Positions 19,874 through 31,275 of a DNA stretch of 64,000 nucleotides are shown one piece after another; position 1 is the stretch's first letter, and each line of letters begins with the position of its first letter. A program made the position numbers and the translations under genes. The DNA comes from Lonicera japonica (lineage: Eukaryota; Streptophyta; Magnoliopsida; Dipsacales; Caprifoliaceae): NCBI GenBank assembly GCA_021464415.1, contig CM038467.1, positions 19,511,511 through 19,575,510 on the forward strand, read 5' to 3'. The notes beneath the pieces were generated by a model. That model made no database searches and was not told where the DNA came from. It saw only the letters and a program-made list of their open reading frames with translations.

Positions 19874-22800
19874 ATGACTACTTCTAAGACCTCAAAGGTG
19901 TCAGCGATAAAGTTTGACGTAGAGAAATTCGACGGAAAGTTGGTCAATTTCGGCATGTGGCAATGCCAAATGCGCGATGTCTTGATCCAACAGGAGTTGC
20001 ATAAGGCATTGTTGGGTGTGGCAGCTAAGCCCTCGACAATGACAGATGTTGATTGGGAAGAGTATGATTTGAAGGCTTGTAGCACTATCCGGTTGCATCT
20101 AGCTCAAAATGTGATATACTACGTTATGCGTGAGAAATCCGCGGCTAGCATATAGAAGATACTGGAAGAGAAATACATGACGAAGAGCATAGAAAATCGT
20201 CTCTATCTCAAGAAGAAGCTGTTCCGGTTTGAATATGCTAGAGGTACATCAATGAGTGAGCATGTCGATGAGTTTAACAAGATGATTTCGGATTTGTTAA
20301 ACTTGAATGAGGACATGAAGGATGAGGATAAGGCTATCTTGTTGCTCAATTCACTTCCGGAATCCTATGACCATTTAAGCACCACTTTGTTATATGGTAA
20401 GGATTCAGTGAAATATGAGGACGTTTCTTCGGCACTGCTCGGTAATGAGCAGAGACAGAGGGAGAAATGTAGTACATCGTCCGATGCGTTGGTGACGCGG
20501 GGAAGGACAGATGATCGGAAACAAGCAAAGCACAACAACTCTCGGTCCAAGTCACGTACTAAGTACTTGGATAACATGGAATGTTACAAGTGCAAAAGGA
20601 AAGGGCATATGAAGAAGAATTGTCCTAACGCTTGGGTAGACAAAGGGAAGAAGAAGAATGCGGATGATACCGCGAATTCTGTTACTTCAGGGGATGATAA
20701 TTTCGAGAGTATGCTAGTGGTTACTCCTAGGGAAAGCTCAACGGACGAGTGGATTTTAGACTCGGGTTGTTCGTACCACATGTGTCCAAACAAGGACCTT
20801 TTCCATACCTTGACGAAGGTGAATGGAGGAACGGTTTTGATGGGCAATGATCACGTTTGTAGGACGGAGGGTATTGGAACGGTCAAGTTGAAGCTACATG
20901 ACGGAGCAATCAGAACTCTGAATGAAGTTAGGTACATCCCGGATCTGAAGAAGAATTTGATTTCTTTGGGTTCTTTAGATTCCAACGGGTGCAAGATTGT
21001 ACTCGAGAATGGAATGCTAAAGGTTACTTCCGGTGCCTTAGTGTTGATGAAGGGAAAGAAAGAGGGTAATCTATATTTCCTTCAAGGTAGTACGGTGACG
21101 GGTAGCGTTTCAGTTTCTACGGAAGCTGGTGGAGCAAGTACAAGCTCGGATTCGACGAGATTATGGCACATGAGATTGGGACATGCCGGGGAGAAGGCGA
21201 TGACGGTGTTATGTAAGCAAGGTTTGCTCAAGGGTGCAAAGAGCTGCAAGCTAGAGTTTTGCGAGCATTGTGTGCTCGGGAAGCAAACACGAGTAAAGTT
21301 TGGGACGGCTATTCATTGCACGAAGGGGTTGCTTGACTACATACACACGGACGTCTGGGGGCCTTCCAAGACGAAATCCTTAGGAGGAAATCATTACTTT
21401 GTTACATTTGTAGATGATTTCTCTAGGAGGATTTGGGTATATCTCATGAAGCACAAAGACGAGGTCTTTGGGGTGTTTCTAAGGTGGAAGAAAATGGTCG
21501 AAAATCAGCTTGGCAGGAAGATCAAGGTGCTTAGATCCGATAACGGCAGAGAGTACACTAGTGATCCGTTTAAGCAGTATTGCCAAGATGAGGGAATTGT
21601 TCGCCATTTCACGGTTAGAGGTACACCACAGCAAAACGGAGTAGCTGAGAGGATGAACCGTACCTTACTTGAAAAAGTGAGGTGTATGCTGTCAAATGCT
21701 AATTTGGGAAAACAGTATTGGGCGGAGGCCTTATCCTATGCGAGCTACATCGTGAACGTGTTGCCATCTTCAGGGGTCGATTACAAAACTCCTATGGAGG
21801 TTTGGACAGGATCTCATGCTAGTTACGATTCATTGCACATATTTGGGTGTCCGGCTTATTATCACGTCCGTGAAGATAAGATTGATCCAAGAGCCCGAAA
21901 AGCGATCTTTATGGGTTCAAGAATTGGAGTCAAGGGATACAAGTTATGGTGTCTTCAAGACAAGAAAATGATCGTTAGCAGAGATGTTACATTTGATGAG
22001 GCGTCTTTGCTCAAGATGTCTACGGGAGAAAATGTGGAGACTCTCGATGAGAGTGAGAAGAGTGGAGTGGTGCAAACGGAAGTTACTACGCCGGTGGTGA
22101 CTATTCCGGTGCAATCGGAAGTGACTAATCTGGTTGATTCTTCCGATAGTGATTCGGGGAATGGGGAGATTCCTATTGAGGGGTCTAGTCAACAACAACG
22201 AGAGGTACCGTCTTTGGCGAGCGGAAGGGAGCCGAGAGCTCGACGAGCACCGCAACGATTTGGCTATGAAGATAGTGTGGCATATGCATTGGTAGTTTAT
22301 GGCGATGAACCGACTTCTTATCGGGAGGCAGTGGCAGATAGTCATTGTGATGAATGGAAGGCGGCCATGGGTGAGGAGATGAATTCTCTTCACAAGAATG
22401 AAACTTGGGATCTTTGCAAGTTGCCAAAGGGGAAAAAGTCAATTGGGTGCAAATGGGTGTTTGCCAAGAAAGACGGGGTTCTAGATTCGGATGTTCGGTA
22501 TAAAGCAAGATTGGTAGCTAAGGAATTTGCACAGAGGGAAGGGGTGGATTATAATGAAGTCTTCTCTCCGGTAGTAAAACACACTTCCATTAGAGTGCTA
22601 TTAGCTATGGTATCGCAGTTTGACTTAGAGCTTGAACAACTCGACGTCAAGACGGCGTTCTTGCATGGGGATCTAGAGGAGGAGATTTATATATCTCAAC
22701 CGGAGGGGTTCAAGGTTGTTGGCAAGGAAGATTGTGTTTGTAAACTGAAGAAGTCCTTGTATGGGTTGAAACAATCACCTAGACAATGGTACAAGAAGTT

Positions 22801-23869
22801 TGACACATTCATGATGGCTCAGAAATTCAAGCGGAGTGATTTTGATCATTGCGTTTATTTCAAGAAACTCAAGGGGGATTCGTTTATCTACTTACTCTTA
22901 TATGTTGATGATATGCTTATTTGTTCATCGAGTATGTCTGATATCAACACGGTAAAGGCTCAGTTGAGTCTCGAGTTTGAGATGAAGGACTTGGGTGGAG
23001 CTAAGAAGATTCTGGGAATGGAGATAGTAAGGGAGAGAAAGAAGGGAAGATTGTGCCTCACTCAGAGGCAATATCTAGAGAAAGTGGTAGTCCGGTTTGG
23101 GATGCAGGACTCAAAACCTGTGAGTGTTCCATTGGCTCCGCACTTCAAGCTCTCGGCAACTATGGCTCCAGAAACAGAGGAAGAGGTGGAGTATATGGCT
23201 CAAGTTCCGTATGCTAGTGCGGTAGGAAGCTTGATGTATGCCATGGTGTGTACTCGACCGGATATTGCTCAGGCAGTGAGCATTGTGAGTAGATTCATGG
23301 CAAATCCGGGGAAACAGCATTGGAATGCCGTCAAGTGGATTTTGCGGTATCTACAAGGAACGAAGAATAAGGGATTGGTGTACCAGAGAACCGAGGGGTC
23401 TATTATTTGCGGGTATGTTGATTCGGACTATGCTGGGGATCTTGACAAGCGACGATCGACCACGGGGTATGTTTTCACATTTAGTGGTGGTCCGATTAGC
23501 TGGAGGTCGATGTTGCAAGATGTAGTGGCGTTGTCTACTACGGAAGCAGAGTACATTGCAACAACAGAGGCAGTCAAGGAAGCATTGTGGCTTCGGGGTT
23601 TGATAGGTGATTTGGGGATGGTTCAGGAGAATGTCGATGTACATTGTGATAGCCAAAGCGCTATTCATTTGGCCAAGAACCAAGTTCATCACGGACGGAC
23701 GAAGCACATCGATGTTCGGTTTCATTTTATACGGGAGATTATCGAGAGTGGTGAAGTAATTTTGAAGAAAATTGGCACCAAAGATAATCCCGCAGATATG
23801 ATGACGAAGGTGGTACCGACAACCAAGTTTGAGCATTGCTCGACTTTGGTTAACATTCTTCGGTGTTGA
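19874..23869 (+). pseudogene. Copia gag-pol polyprotein with one premature stop
   Basis: A single frame from ATG 19874 to TGA at 23867-23869, about 1331 codons, broken only by TAG at 20153-20155 (codon 94), where the Copia pattern expects Trp before KILEEKY. Domains by codon: gag (1-220), zinc knuckle CYKCKRKGHMKKNC (about 236), protease LDSGCSYHMC (about 295), pre-integrase HMRLGH...CEHC (about 430-475), integrase with DYIHTDVWGP, LRSDNGREY and the Glu of PQQNGVAERMNRT, RT with YVDD at 22901-22912, RNase H with VDSDYAGD and STTEAEY. Copia order (integrase before RT) is clear. The similarity is to Tnt1-type elements. Confidence 0.95.
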
Positions 23870-23999
23870 GGCCCCATTCGGGGGTGGAGGCTCTTCGGGG
23901 CCAGGTGTGATGCTATAGCAGTATTGATAGAGGAACAATGGGAGTGAGGTGTGCATTTTGCTGGACAGGATCGCTGCATGGTTCGCCAAGGTGGAGATT

Positions 24000-24430
24000 T
24001 GTGGGTATTTGGCTCACATTTGGAAAAAGTGGAATTTGAGGCAGTGGGCACCATGATCGATCATGGGTGCCCATGATCGATCATGGTCCAAGGCAATTTT
24101 CCCTTTATATGCATTTTGCCTCATTTTGTACATTATATACTTGTTTTTGCCTAGATTTTTTAGTTGAGAGCTAAACAAGTGAGATTTTTGCTTGTGTGCT
24201 TGTAATCATCTCTTTGTTCCAATTATCAATAGAAGCTATCGTCTGTGTGGATTAGTGGCTTTTACGCCGACACCACGGTAAAACCTTGTCTTTTGCGATT
24301 GTTGCTTTATTTCCTATTTCTCTATATTGGGTGTGCTTTTTTGTGTCGGTTCTTCTTTCGGTATACCAAGTGAGCTTGTGAGATCCCTCCCCGTTGCGTC
24401 GTGCTCGGTTGTGAGCGGTTTGGCGCAACA
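24000..24430 (+). repeat. Copia 3' LTR
   Basis: 431 bp, the same as the 5' LTR apart from one base. The 38-bp palindrome lies at 24050-24087. Ends GGCGCAACA and is followed by TCTAG and the rest of gene 2 exon 2. Confidence 0.96.
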
Positions 24431-24435
24431 TCTAG
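24431..24435. repeat. Copia target duplication TCTAG, right
   Basis: Second copy of the 5-bp duplication, in the gene 2 codons after SKQ. Confidence 0.95.
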
Positions 24436-24940
24436 CTGTTTTGAGGTATTGATTCTCTCCAATCCACTCTTATTGAAAATTTGAGCACTGAAGCACAGAT
24501 TTCCTTCATACGTGAAGAGTAAAAAGTCGGCCTCCCTTATAGAGTTGTCTCTTACAAATTCCTGCCAACCATCCTGTAGAAATGTGCCGTTTTCCTTCTG
24601 ACCTAATTTTACTCTCCACTGGCCACCACAAGGACCCTTTAGAGTTGCTGTATCGGATTCTTCTTTCTTTATATGCTTCATGAAATGCGGCGGAATTCGC
24701 TACACGTAGGTGTTATTGAAAATAAACTATTAGATTAGAGAAAGTAATTAATTAAGCAATTCGATCTGTAAAATCAACAGATAAATCAAAAGAGATCTTT
24801 AGATCTTATATGAAATTTGTTACCAATTCGTGAGTGGTGAGAGCAGTATCAATAATCTTGAAGAAGGAAGGCCCTTCATCCCTAAACACACTCAACTTGT
24901 CAGTTTCAACTCTCTCTCTTTCAACCTTTACTTGCACCAT

Positions 24941-26132
24941 TGTTTTGGGGTGAGTTATGTTGAGTTTGGAAGTATAGAAATGACTAACATTTATATACAC
25001 ACTGGAGAAAGTATAAAGATACAAACTCATTAATACTATGCTATTATATATATTCATATTTATTATATTTATATAAGGAAGTTTGTTGGCTTACTTTAAT
25101 TTGCATGAAACAGATCGAAATAATGTTCCTAAGTGAATTTAAAGATTTTGACTCCAACATTTAGTCTTTAATTTCTTGAAGGAGAGACCACCAAATAATT
25201 CTCACAATTTCATTTAGATAAACATAAATATGTGACATAAAAATTGCCATATCAAATATTACGATCATATATTGGTTAAAAGAATCATATCACACTTCAT
25301 TCTAACTAATGAGTGATTGATACATTAATATATCAATTTTTTACGTCAAATTTTTTTTGTTCATATAGAATTATTCATCTCACTTTAGTCTTTGTATTAT
25401 TTGCACAATCTTATTTTTTACCCATTTTTGGTAAGGAATTTACTGATCTTATTTGAAGCAACATTTCCCTTTTTTATTTTTAATTATAGTTCTTGTATCA
25501 TATATTTGGAAAATATTAAATGCAACTGATATAACAAACCTTTTAATTTTTTACCTTTATTGTCGAATGGTGAATCACTAATTACATGAGAAATACTCCC
25601 TTTGTTAATAGCTAGTCTCATTTTCCTTTCAAGATTTTTAAATAAAGACTATTTTTTGGACATAATAAATGTACCAAAGATCACAATAAAACATAATTAC
25701 ATCTTTGATCTTTAATTAACTTAAAATTAGTATTTTCTTATAATATACTCATTTAAGATCTCCAAACTTAAGAATTCACTTTCCATTTTCAAACATACAA
25801 AAATTCATGATAAGAAACAACTTTTATTTTAAACTGTTAATTATGTTGAAATTAACTTATTCTTAAAAAATGTGCAAACGTACATAATTTTAATGAGAGA
25901 CAAAAGGAGTACTGACATAAAAGTGAGACTATCGATTTGGCAACTAGCTAGGGAGCTATATATCCATCAAAGTTTTGATACAAGTCATTAATTTACAACC
26001 ACACCACAACAAATATTTTGATAACTACATTTATATAAATTGAACTCATGACTTCTTTATTACGATAACAAAAACGTCAATAGCTATAACATCATTGGCA
26101 TGTGAAGTGAGCTCTAGTTCCAAAAAAACGAA
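24941..26132. other. Gene 2 upstream region, then AT-rich spacer
   Basis: About 25175-25680 matches the upstream region of gene 1 (3363-3725). Two small open frames are chance. Nothing else is recognised. Confidence 0.5.
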
Positions 26133-26412
26133 GGGCCCGTTTGATAACAACATGGAAAAGGAAAATAAGTTGAGTCTGAAGTTGAGACATGCGGTGAAAT
26201 GTCTTTTTACTTCATAGTTTTTTCCATGGGAAAATTTTCTTTGGTGGTTAATGAAGAAAAAAAATTCACAAAAAATTATTAAGGATGGAGGACATCTACT
26301 TCTAAAATGAGTATGAAATTGAAAGTATCTTATCACATGTCTCAACTTATTTTCTAACTTCTTACCAAATCAAGTGTTTTTTTCCTTTTCTATATTGTTA
26401 TTAAACGGAGCC
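26133..26412. mobile_element. MITE, about 280 bp, imperfect TIRs
   Basis: Left end GGGCCCGTTTGATAACAAC, followed by ATGGAAAAGGAAAATAAG, matches the inverted right end (GGCTCCGTTTAATAACAA, then TATAGAAAAGGAAAA). Inner sequence also folds (AAGTTGAG.../...CTCAACTTATTTT). No transposase; no clear target duplication. Confidence 0.6.
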
Positions 26413-27179
26413 TATAAATAACCAAATTTTTTACTTGATTATGGGATTAACCAACAAATGACCCAAGCTGAAAGTTAAAATGAACCACTTGAACCGAAGT
26501 CCTTGTATAATATTCTTTTTTTCAAAATATTAAATACTATTTTACATCTCACATGATGCGCGAGAATGTTATAATAATATGTATATGACTTACCGCTATA
26601 AATATATATAATAAATAAGAATTTTTATTGATAAATGTCAAGAGTACATTACTAAATTAAAAACTAAAAAAAATTAGAAATAAATTGTTGGATGATTACA
26701 AATAAACTAAAACTAAAAAAAAATCAAAAAATTCATAAATAAAAGAGGAGCTTGTGGAAGACGGAGACAAAAATACAAATTGATATATAACTCCATTTAT
26801 AATTTGTAATGGAAAAGAAAGATAAATTAATATTGGGATAGATTATCATCAAGAAAGAAAAACGCAAAAATAAATATCAATTTAGTTCAAGTTAGTACGT
26901 AGGATATACCTTTTAACTTACTAATTTAACATCGTGAATCATTTCGCTTGTCCTACATTTTTAACAAATCCAAATTCACATGAAAATTAAACATACTCAA
27001 CTAATGAGTAAAACATCACCGAATTTTCATTGTTGATGTGTCCTAGCGTACCCAATAACATATTGAAATAGAATAATGGAAAATATTATTACTAAAACAA
27101 CTAAGAAATAGAGCACACATTAATCTCCTTGACATACTAAAAGAGAAAAAAATACATGAAAAAAATTAACATATATTAA
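26413..27179. other. AT-rich spacer, nothing recognised
   Basis: No ORF, RNA gene or repeat structure could be supported here. Confidence 0.5.
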
Positions 27180-27608
27180 AAGAAGAAGAGGAGCATGCTA
27201 AATATATATATATATATATTTCATTTGTTAAGTAAATGACCTCAAATCATAATTTAGTGAAAACATAAAGGAAAGGGGTTCTTGATTTTTGCACTAATCT
27301 ACTTCTTGTACATTATTTTGCCACAAAATATTAGTCAATGAAAGATATTTTACATATATATATATATATATATATGTTGCTAGTTGCTTTGGGAAGAAGA
27401 AGAGGAGCATGCTAAATATATATATATATATATTTCATTTGTTAAGTAAATGACCTCAAATCATAATTTAGTGAAAACATAAAGGAAAGGGGTTCTTGAT
27501 TTTTGCACTAATCTACTTCTTGTACATTATTTTGCCACAAAATATTAGTCAATGAAAGATATTTTACATATATATATATATATATATATATATGTTGCTA
27601 GTTGCTTT
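27180..27608. repeat. 214-bp tandem duplication with TA microsatellites
   Basis: A unit beginning AAGAAGAAGAGGAGCATGC occurs at 27180-27393 and again at 27394-27608. The copies are nearly identical apart from the length of TA runs (near 27356-27375 and 27568-27592). Both contain the words GTCAATGAAAGATATTTTAC and GTTGCTAGTTGCTTTGGG. Confidence 0.9.
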
Positions 27609-27992
27609 GGGAAGATAAAATTGGTGAGAGATGTAAGGTCAAGGAACTAAAACAAATATTTTTAAAATGCAAAGAATCATACTGAAAATACAAAAGGATG
27701 ATAAATGATAACAATGTAAATATAGCATTAATGTAACAATATACCAATTAATGGAAGCACTTCTTCCGTATTACTATAATTAATAGTATTGGGACTAAGG
27801 AAAATTTATTAATTTATTGAACATTAAATAATTGATAGATTAATTAATTTACTAATTGGGGCTCGTTTGGTTGCATAAATTGTCTCATTAATTTATAAGT
27901 GTTTCATTGTGAATTAACAAATTGTAAATATTTTCATTCCAACAAAAAATGGTGTGATTTTTTTTGCATGAACTTGTATGATCATTATAAGT

Positions 27993-28663
27993 AGAGGCAG
28001 AGTCAGGAATTACACTCAGGGGAGGGCCAAATGAATAGGTTTCTATGAATTTTTTGCATATACTGTAATAAGGCCAAAACAAAATATTATATTAAAGTAT
28101 TTAACATCATATACGTCAAAAATCAAAATCACATATTTAGTTACAATATTCCCATTTGAGATTTTATATTTTGAAAATATTGAATCATATCTTCATTGTC
28201 GATAGCTTTAAAACATATTTCTCAATATATATTACCGAGCAATCATTCATGAGATTATCTCCCAACTGATTCCAGAGATTCGAGCAATTTGATAATTGAA
28301 AACTGCAAACAAAAATTAAAAAATAAATAAAAAATCATAAATAGAGGCCAAAAAACAAATGACAAATAAATCAAATAACATAACTAAACCACCGTAAATA
28401 AATGATTAAAACATAGACAGATCACCTAGAAGGCTAGAACAATAACCCAAAATTACAATCCTTCGCCCTAAACTTTTACTTGATATAACACATAGCATGC
28501 ATTCAATACTCCCCTCCTTAATTACAACTTCGGCCCCTATATTTATCTGTGTGTTCCCCTTAATCTCCTCAACACACCTAAATTAATGAACAGCCCTGAA
28601 TCCTAGGTGGGGCGGTGCCCCCCCCCCCCCCCCCCCCCTTGCCTCAACGTGCCTCCGCCCCTG
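27993..28663. mobile_element. MULE-like non-autonomous element, about 670 bp
   Basis: Flanked by ATTATAAGT at 27984-27992 and 28664-28672 (9 bp perfect; one further base also matches), the length typical of Mutator-like elements. Ends are related: AGAGGCAGAGTCAGG on the left and CAGGGGCGGAGGCACG (inverted) on the right. Near the right end is a run of 21 C (28618-28638). No transposase. Superfamily is inferred from the duplication length. Confidence 0.6.
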
Positions 28664-30744
28664 ATTATAAGTAATGTAATTTCAACTACGTCTTTACATT
28701 TTCTTATTCAAAATATTAGGTATTAACTATGACTTTATATACTAGTTCATTTTTATAACCAAATACTTAAATTAGATAATTTACAAATTAAGTTATTTTA
28801 AATTATTCAATTTATAAATTAGAGGACAACCAAATAGAATCTTAGCCATTAATTAATAACATTACTTTAAAGAGGTATTCCTTATTTTCTTAAACATTAT
28901 ATATTGTATTTTAGTTTCTTGTTTTACGAACTAAATTACATGTATTTGTTTAACCAATTAAATTCATTGAATCTACTTATTTTTTCCTAAATATAAATTG
29001 TGCACTGTTCAATGTAGTAAATTATTCTATTTTACTTAATATTTAACCAAGAAACAATTCTATTTAAGTAAACAAACGCCACAGTAATGCAACATGTCAT
29101 GCAGACGGTGGCTTCCCATCTCAAATGTAGAAGAAATAAATAATAACTAAGTCATATTTTAGGAACCGCGCTATGTATTAGGTTGCTATTAATTCATATA
29201 TTACGTGAGACCTATATAAATTTTTTGTAATGTATTATCTTATAGATTTAATAAATTAATAATTTAGCACGTTAAGTCTGGAACAGGTAAACGTATTATT
29301 TAACTAGATTTATCAATTTATTAGGTATTAAATTATTGAAGTTCTACTGTATTATAAAACGAAAATGGAATTCAACTAATTTTGTATTTTGTCGAATTTT
29401 TGAATTGTCAGCTTTATCCTGCAATCTTATTTTTCACAAAAACTATATTTTAGTTGGAATTCAAATCCTTACTATAAAGTAATATATACGCATATGCATT
29501 TATTTATTTATTTTGACGGAATACACATATACATAGATGTTTGGTAATAAATGTTTTGACGACCAATTATTTTTACAAAAATATTTACCGAAGTACGTTA
29601 ATTATTTTCTTTTGAAGTGCATTTAAAAATAGTGTATTTTGAAACAAATATTTATTTATTTTTGGCCGAACTCTACCCATCCACACTGAAGGTTTTGATT
29701 AATTTTTTATTTTGTACTATTTTCTTGGACCGAGCAATCTCCAAATCCTTAAGCTTTAACCTACAAAGTTTATACTGAAACATAAATGAAATGAGAACAA
29801 AGTTTCAAGTCCAATTAAATTCAGGCTGAGGCTGAGCTCAAATTTTAAGCATTTTACCCTGAATTAGGCCTGGCCTGTTTACAGCTCCGATTGACGGGCT
29901 TGAATTTTTATTTCTTGACAATTTTTGACTCTTTTTTTAGGTAGCTAATTCAGAATTAAAGGTGTGTTTGTTTCATTATCTAAACTAAATACTAAATTTT
30001 AACTCTTCTTAGTTTGAATATTTAAATTTAATTGTTGAATAAATATTATTTAAATAAATTTATTATTATCCTCTTATTTCATAAAGTGACTATATCTAAA
30101 AGAAAAAAAAAAGTTCTTTACTTCTTTAAAAATTGAAACTTCATACTAAAAAAAAAGTGCTGCTCTTATTTTGAAGGGATAAAATAAACGTTAAAATTTA
30201 AATTTTTAAACCAACCAAACAATATTAAAACTTCTTAAATTTAAATGAACCAGTCTTTTAGACTTAAGAGGCTCAATACCATCCGACTTAAAGCGATTCA
30301 ATCAAACTGTTCCTAAAAATTCACAAATTAAAATTATTTTCCAGAAAAACAGAAAGGGCATTTTGGTAACTAGGGTTGATACATGCATACAAGATACATA
30401 CAGGGGTGGGGGCTCCAACTTCCATAACCGTTTTGTGGGACGACAAGATCCAATTGGGCTGCCGTTTTAACCGTTTGGCGCCTCTCTTCTCCTTCAGCCT
30501 CCTCCTCATTTGAATAATATTCCATTCTTCCTCTTCCTCCTAATGAATCTTTAAACCCACAAAATAATTATAATATTAAAAGGTACCAACCAAATCTCTC
30601 CTGTTTTCAATAATTTCACCCTCCTCCTTCTTAATCCTCACAGTCAAATATTGAAGAATCAGAAAGCTTTTGGGGATTGCTTATGATATTTGATCGCTTA
30701 TCAAATCATCTTAAAGCATTTGGGATTGATTATCATAATTTGAG
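28664..30744. other. AT-rich spacer and promoter region of the EXPP1-like gene
   Basis: No coding exon supported. The stretch 30480-30740 is pyrimidine-rich (TCCTCCTCATT, CTTCCTCTTCC), as in plant core promoters and 5' UTRs. A TATA box could not be fixed. Confidence 0.45.
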
Positions 30745-31240
30745 GTAATTTCAATTCCTTCTATTTTATTTATTTTTCCTTCCAAAGATTTGGAGATTGA
30801 TTACAAGATATTTGGGGTAAATTTAAGACTAGGGTTCCTCTTCTGCTTTCTAATTCATCTCAAATTTCTATTAATTCTTTGAATAGATGGGTTTATTTGC
30901 TATACCTCATATATTTAATTTAAATATTTTGAAGCCACTATTATATTTGATGGAATTGTTATATGATATTAAATTTAAGTTTTTTCGTGTAATGTTGTAT
31001 TATGAATGTAGGGGTCTCCTTTTCAATGTTCTTGACAGATTATTAGCATAAAAACTGCATCTTCTTTCGCAATTGATTGTTAGAATTACCCATTTCTCCA
31101 TTTGAGTTCCAAATTCTTTTTTCCCTTTCTTTTAATGAAGCTTCTATAAATAAAGCAGGTATGTTTAGCGAAATACACCATTTGATTACAAGCTTCACGG
31201 ACACGGAAGTTTGATTAAGAGAATCGTTTTTGAAATTTAG
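30745..31240 (+). other. Probable 5' UTR intron of the EXPP1-like gene
   Basis: A consensus donor TTGAG|GTAATT at 30745 and acceptor AAATTTAG|GTGAAAG at 31240 frame an AT-rich segment just before the start codon at 31276. Inferred from splice consensus only. Confidence 0.35.
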
Positions 31241-31275
31241 GTGAAAGAGAATTGATTAGAGATTGGGACGGCAAT

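Larger units (their letters stand above)
19314..24430 (+). mobile_element. Ty1/Copia LTR retrotransposon (Tnt1-like), 5117 bp, very young
   Basis: Complete element: two 431-bp LTRs (TG...CA), 5-bp target duplication TCTAG, primer-binding site TGGTATCAGAGCC (19748-19760) matching the initiator-Met tRNA class, gag-pol, and a purine tract before the 3' LTR (about 23988-23997). The LTRs differ at one base by my reading (A/G in ATCAATAGAARCTATCG). It lies antisense to, and inside the B3 exon of, gene 2. One nonsense codon in gag makes this copy non-autonomous unless read through. Confidence 0.97.
17115..24940 (-). pseudogene. B3 domain / AT-hook gene 2, split by a Copia element
   Basis: Paralogue of gene 1. 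Exon 1 24824-24940 (ATG at 24940); exon 2 in two pieces, 24431-24699 and 19199-19313, separated by the Copia; AT-hook exons 18822-18929, 18502-18627 and 18296-18417; a possible further exon near 17840-17990; a relic B3 end at 17115-17355. One REM-type B3 domain (KLSVFRDEGPSFFKII, RIPPHFMKHIKK, QWRVKL, LLFTYEGNLCFSAQIF) is followed by AGSPRKGS (AT-hook with the central Arg lost), KRKRGRPRK, KGNRGRPRK and KRKRGRPRK. Leaving out the Copia and one TCTAG copy, exon 2 is 379 nt and in frame, so the gene was probably working until the recent insertion. It might still give truncated products. Confidence 0.8.

Noticed and set aside
23351..23989. 212-codon minus-strand open frame in the Copia
   Set aside because: Shadow of RT/RNase H codons; no recognisable domain and it runs through the end of pol.
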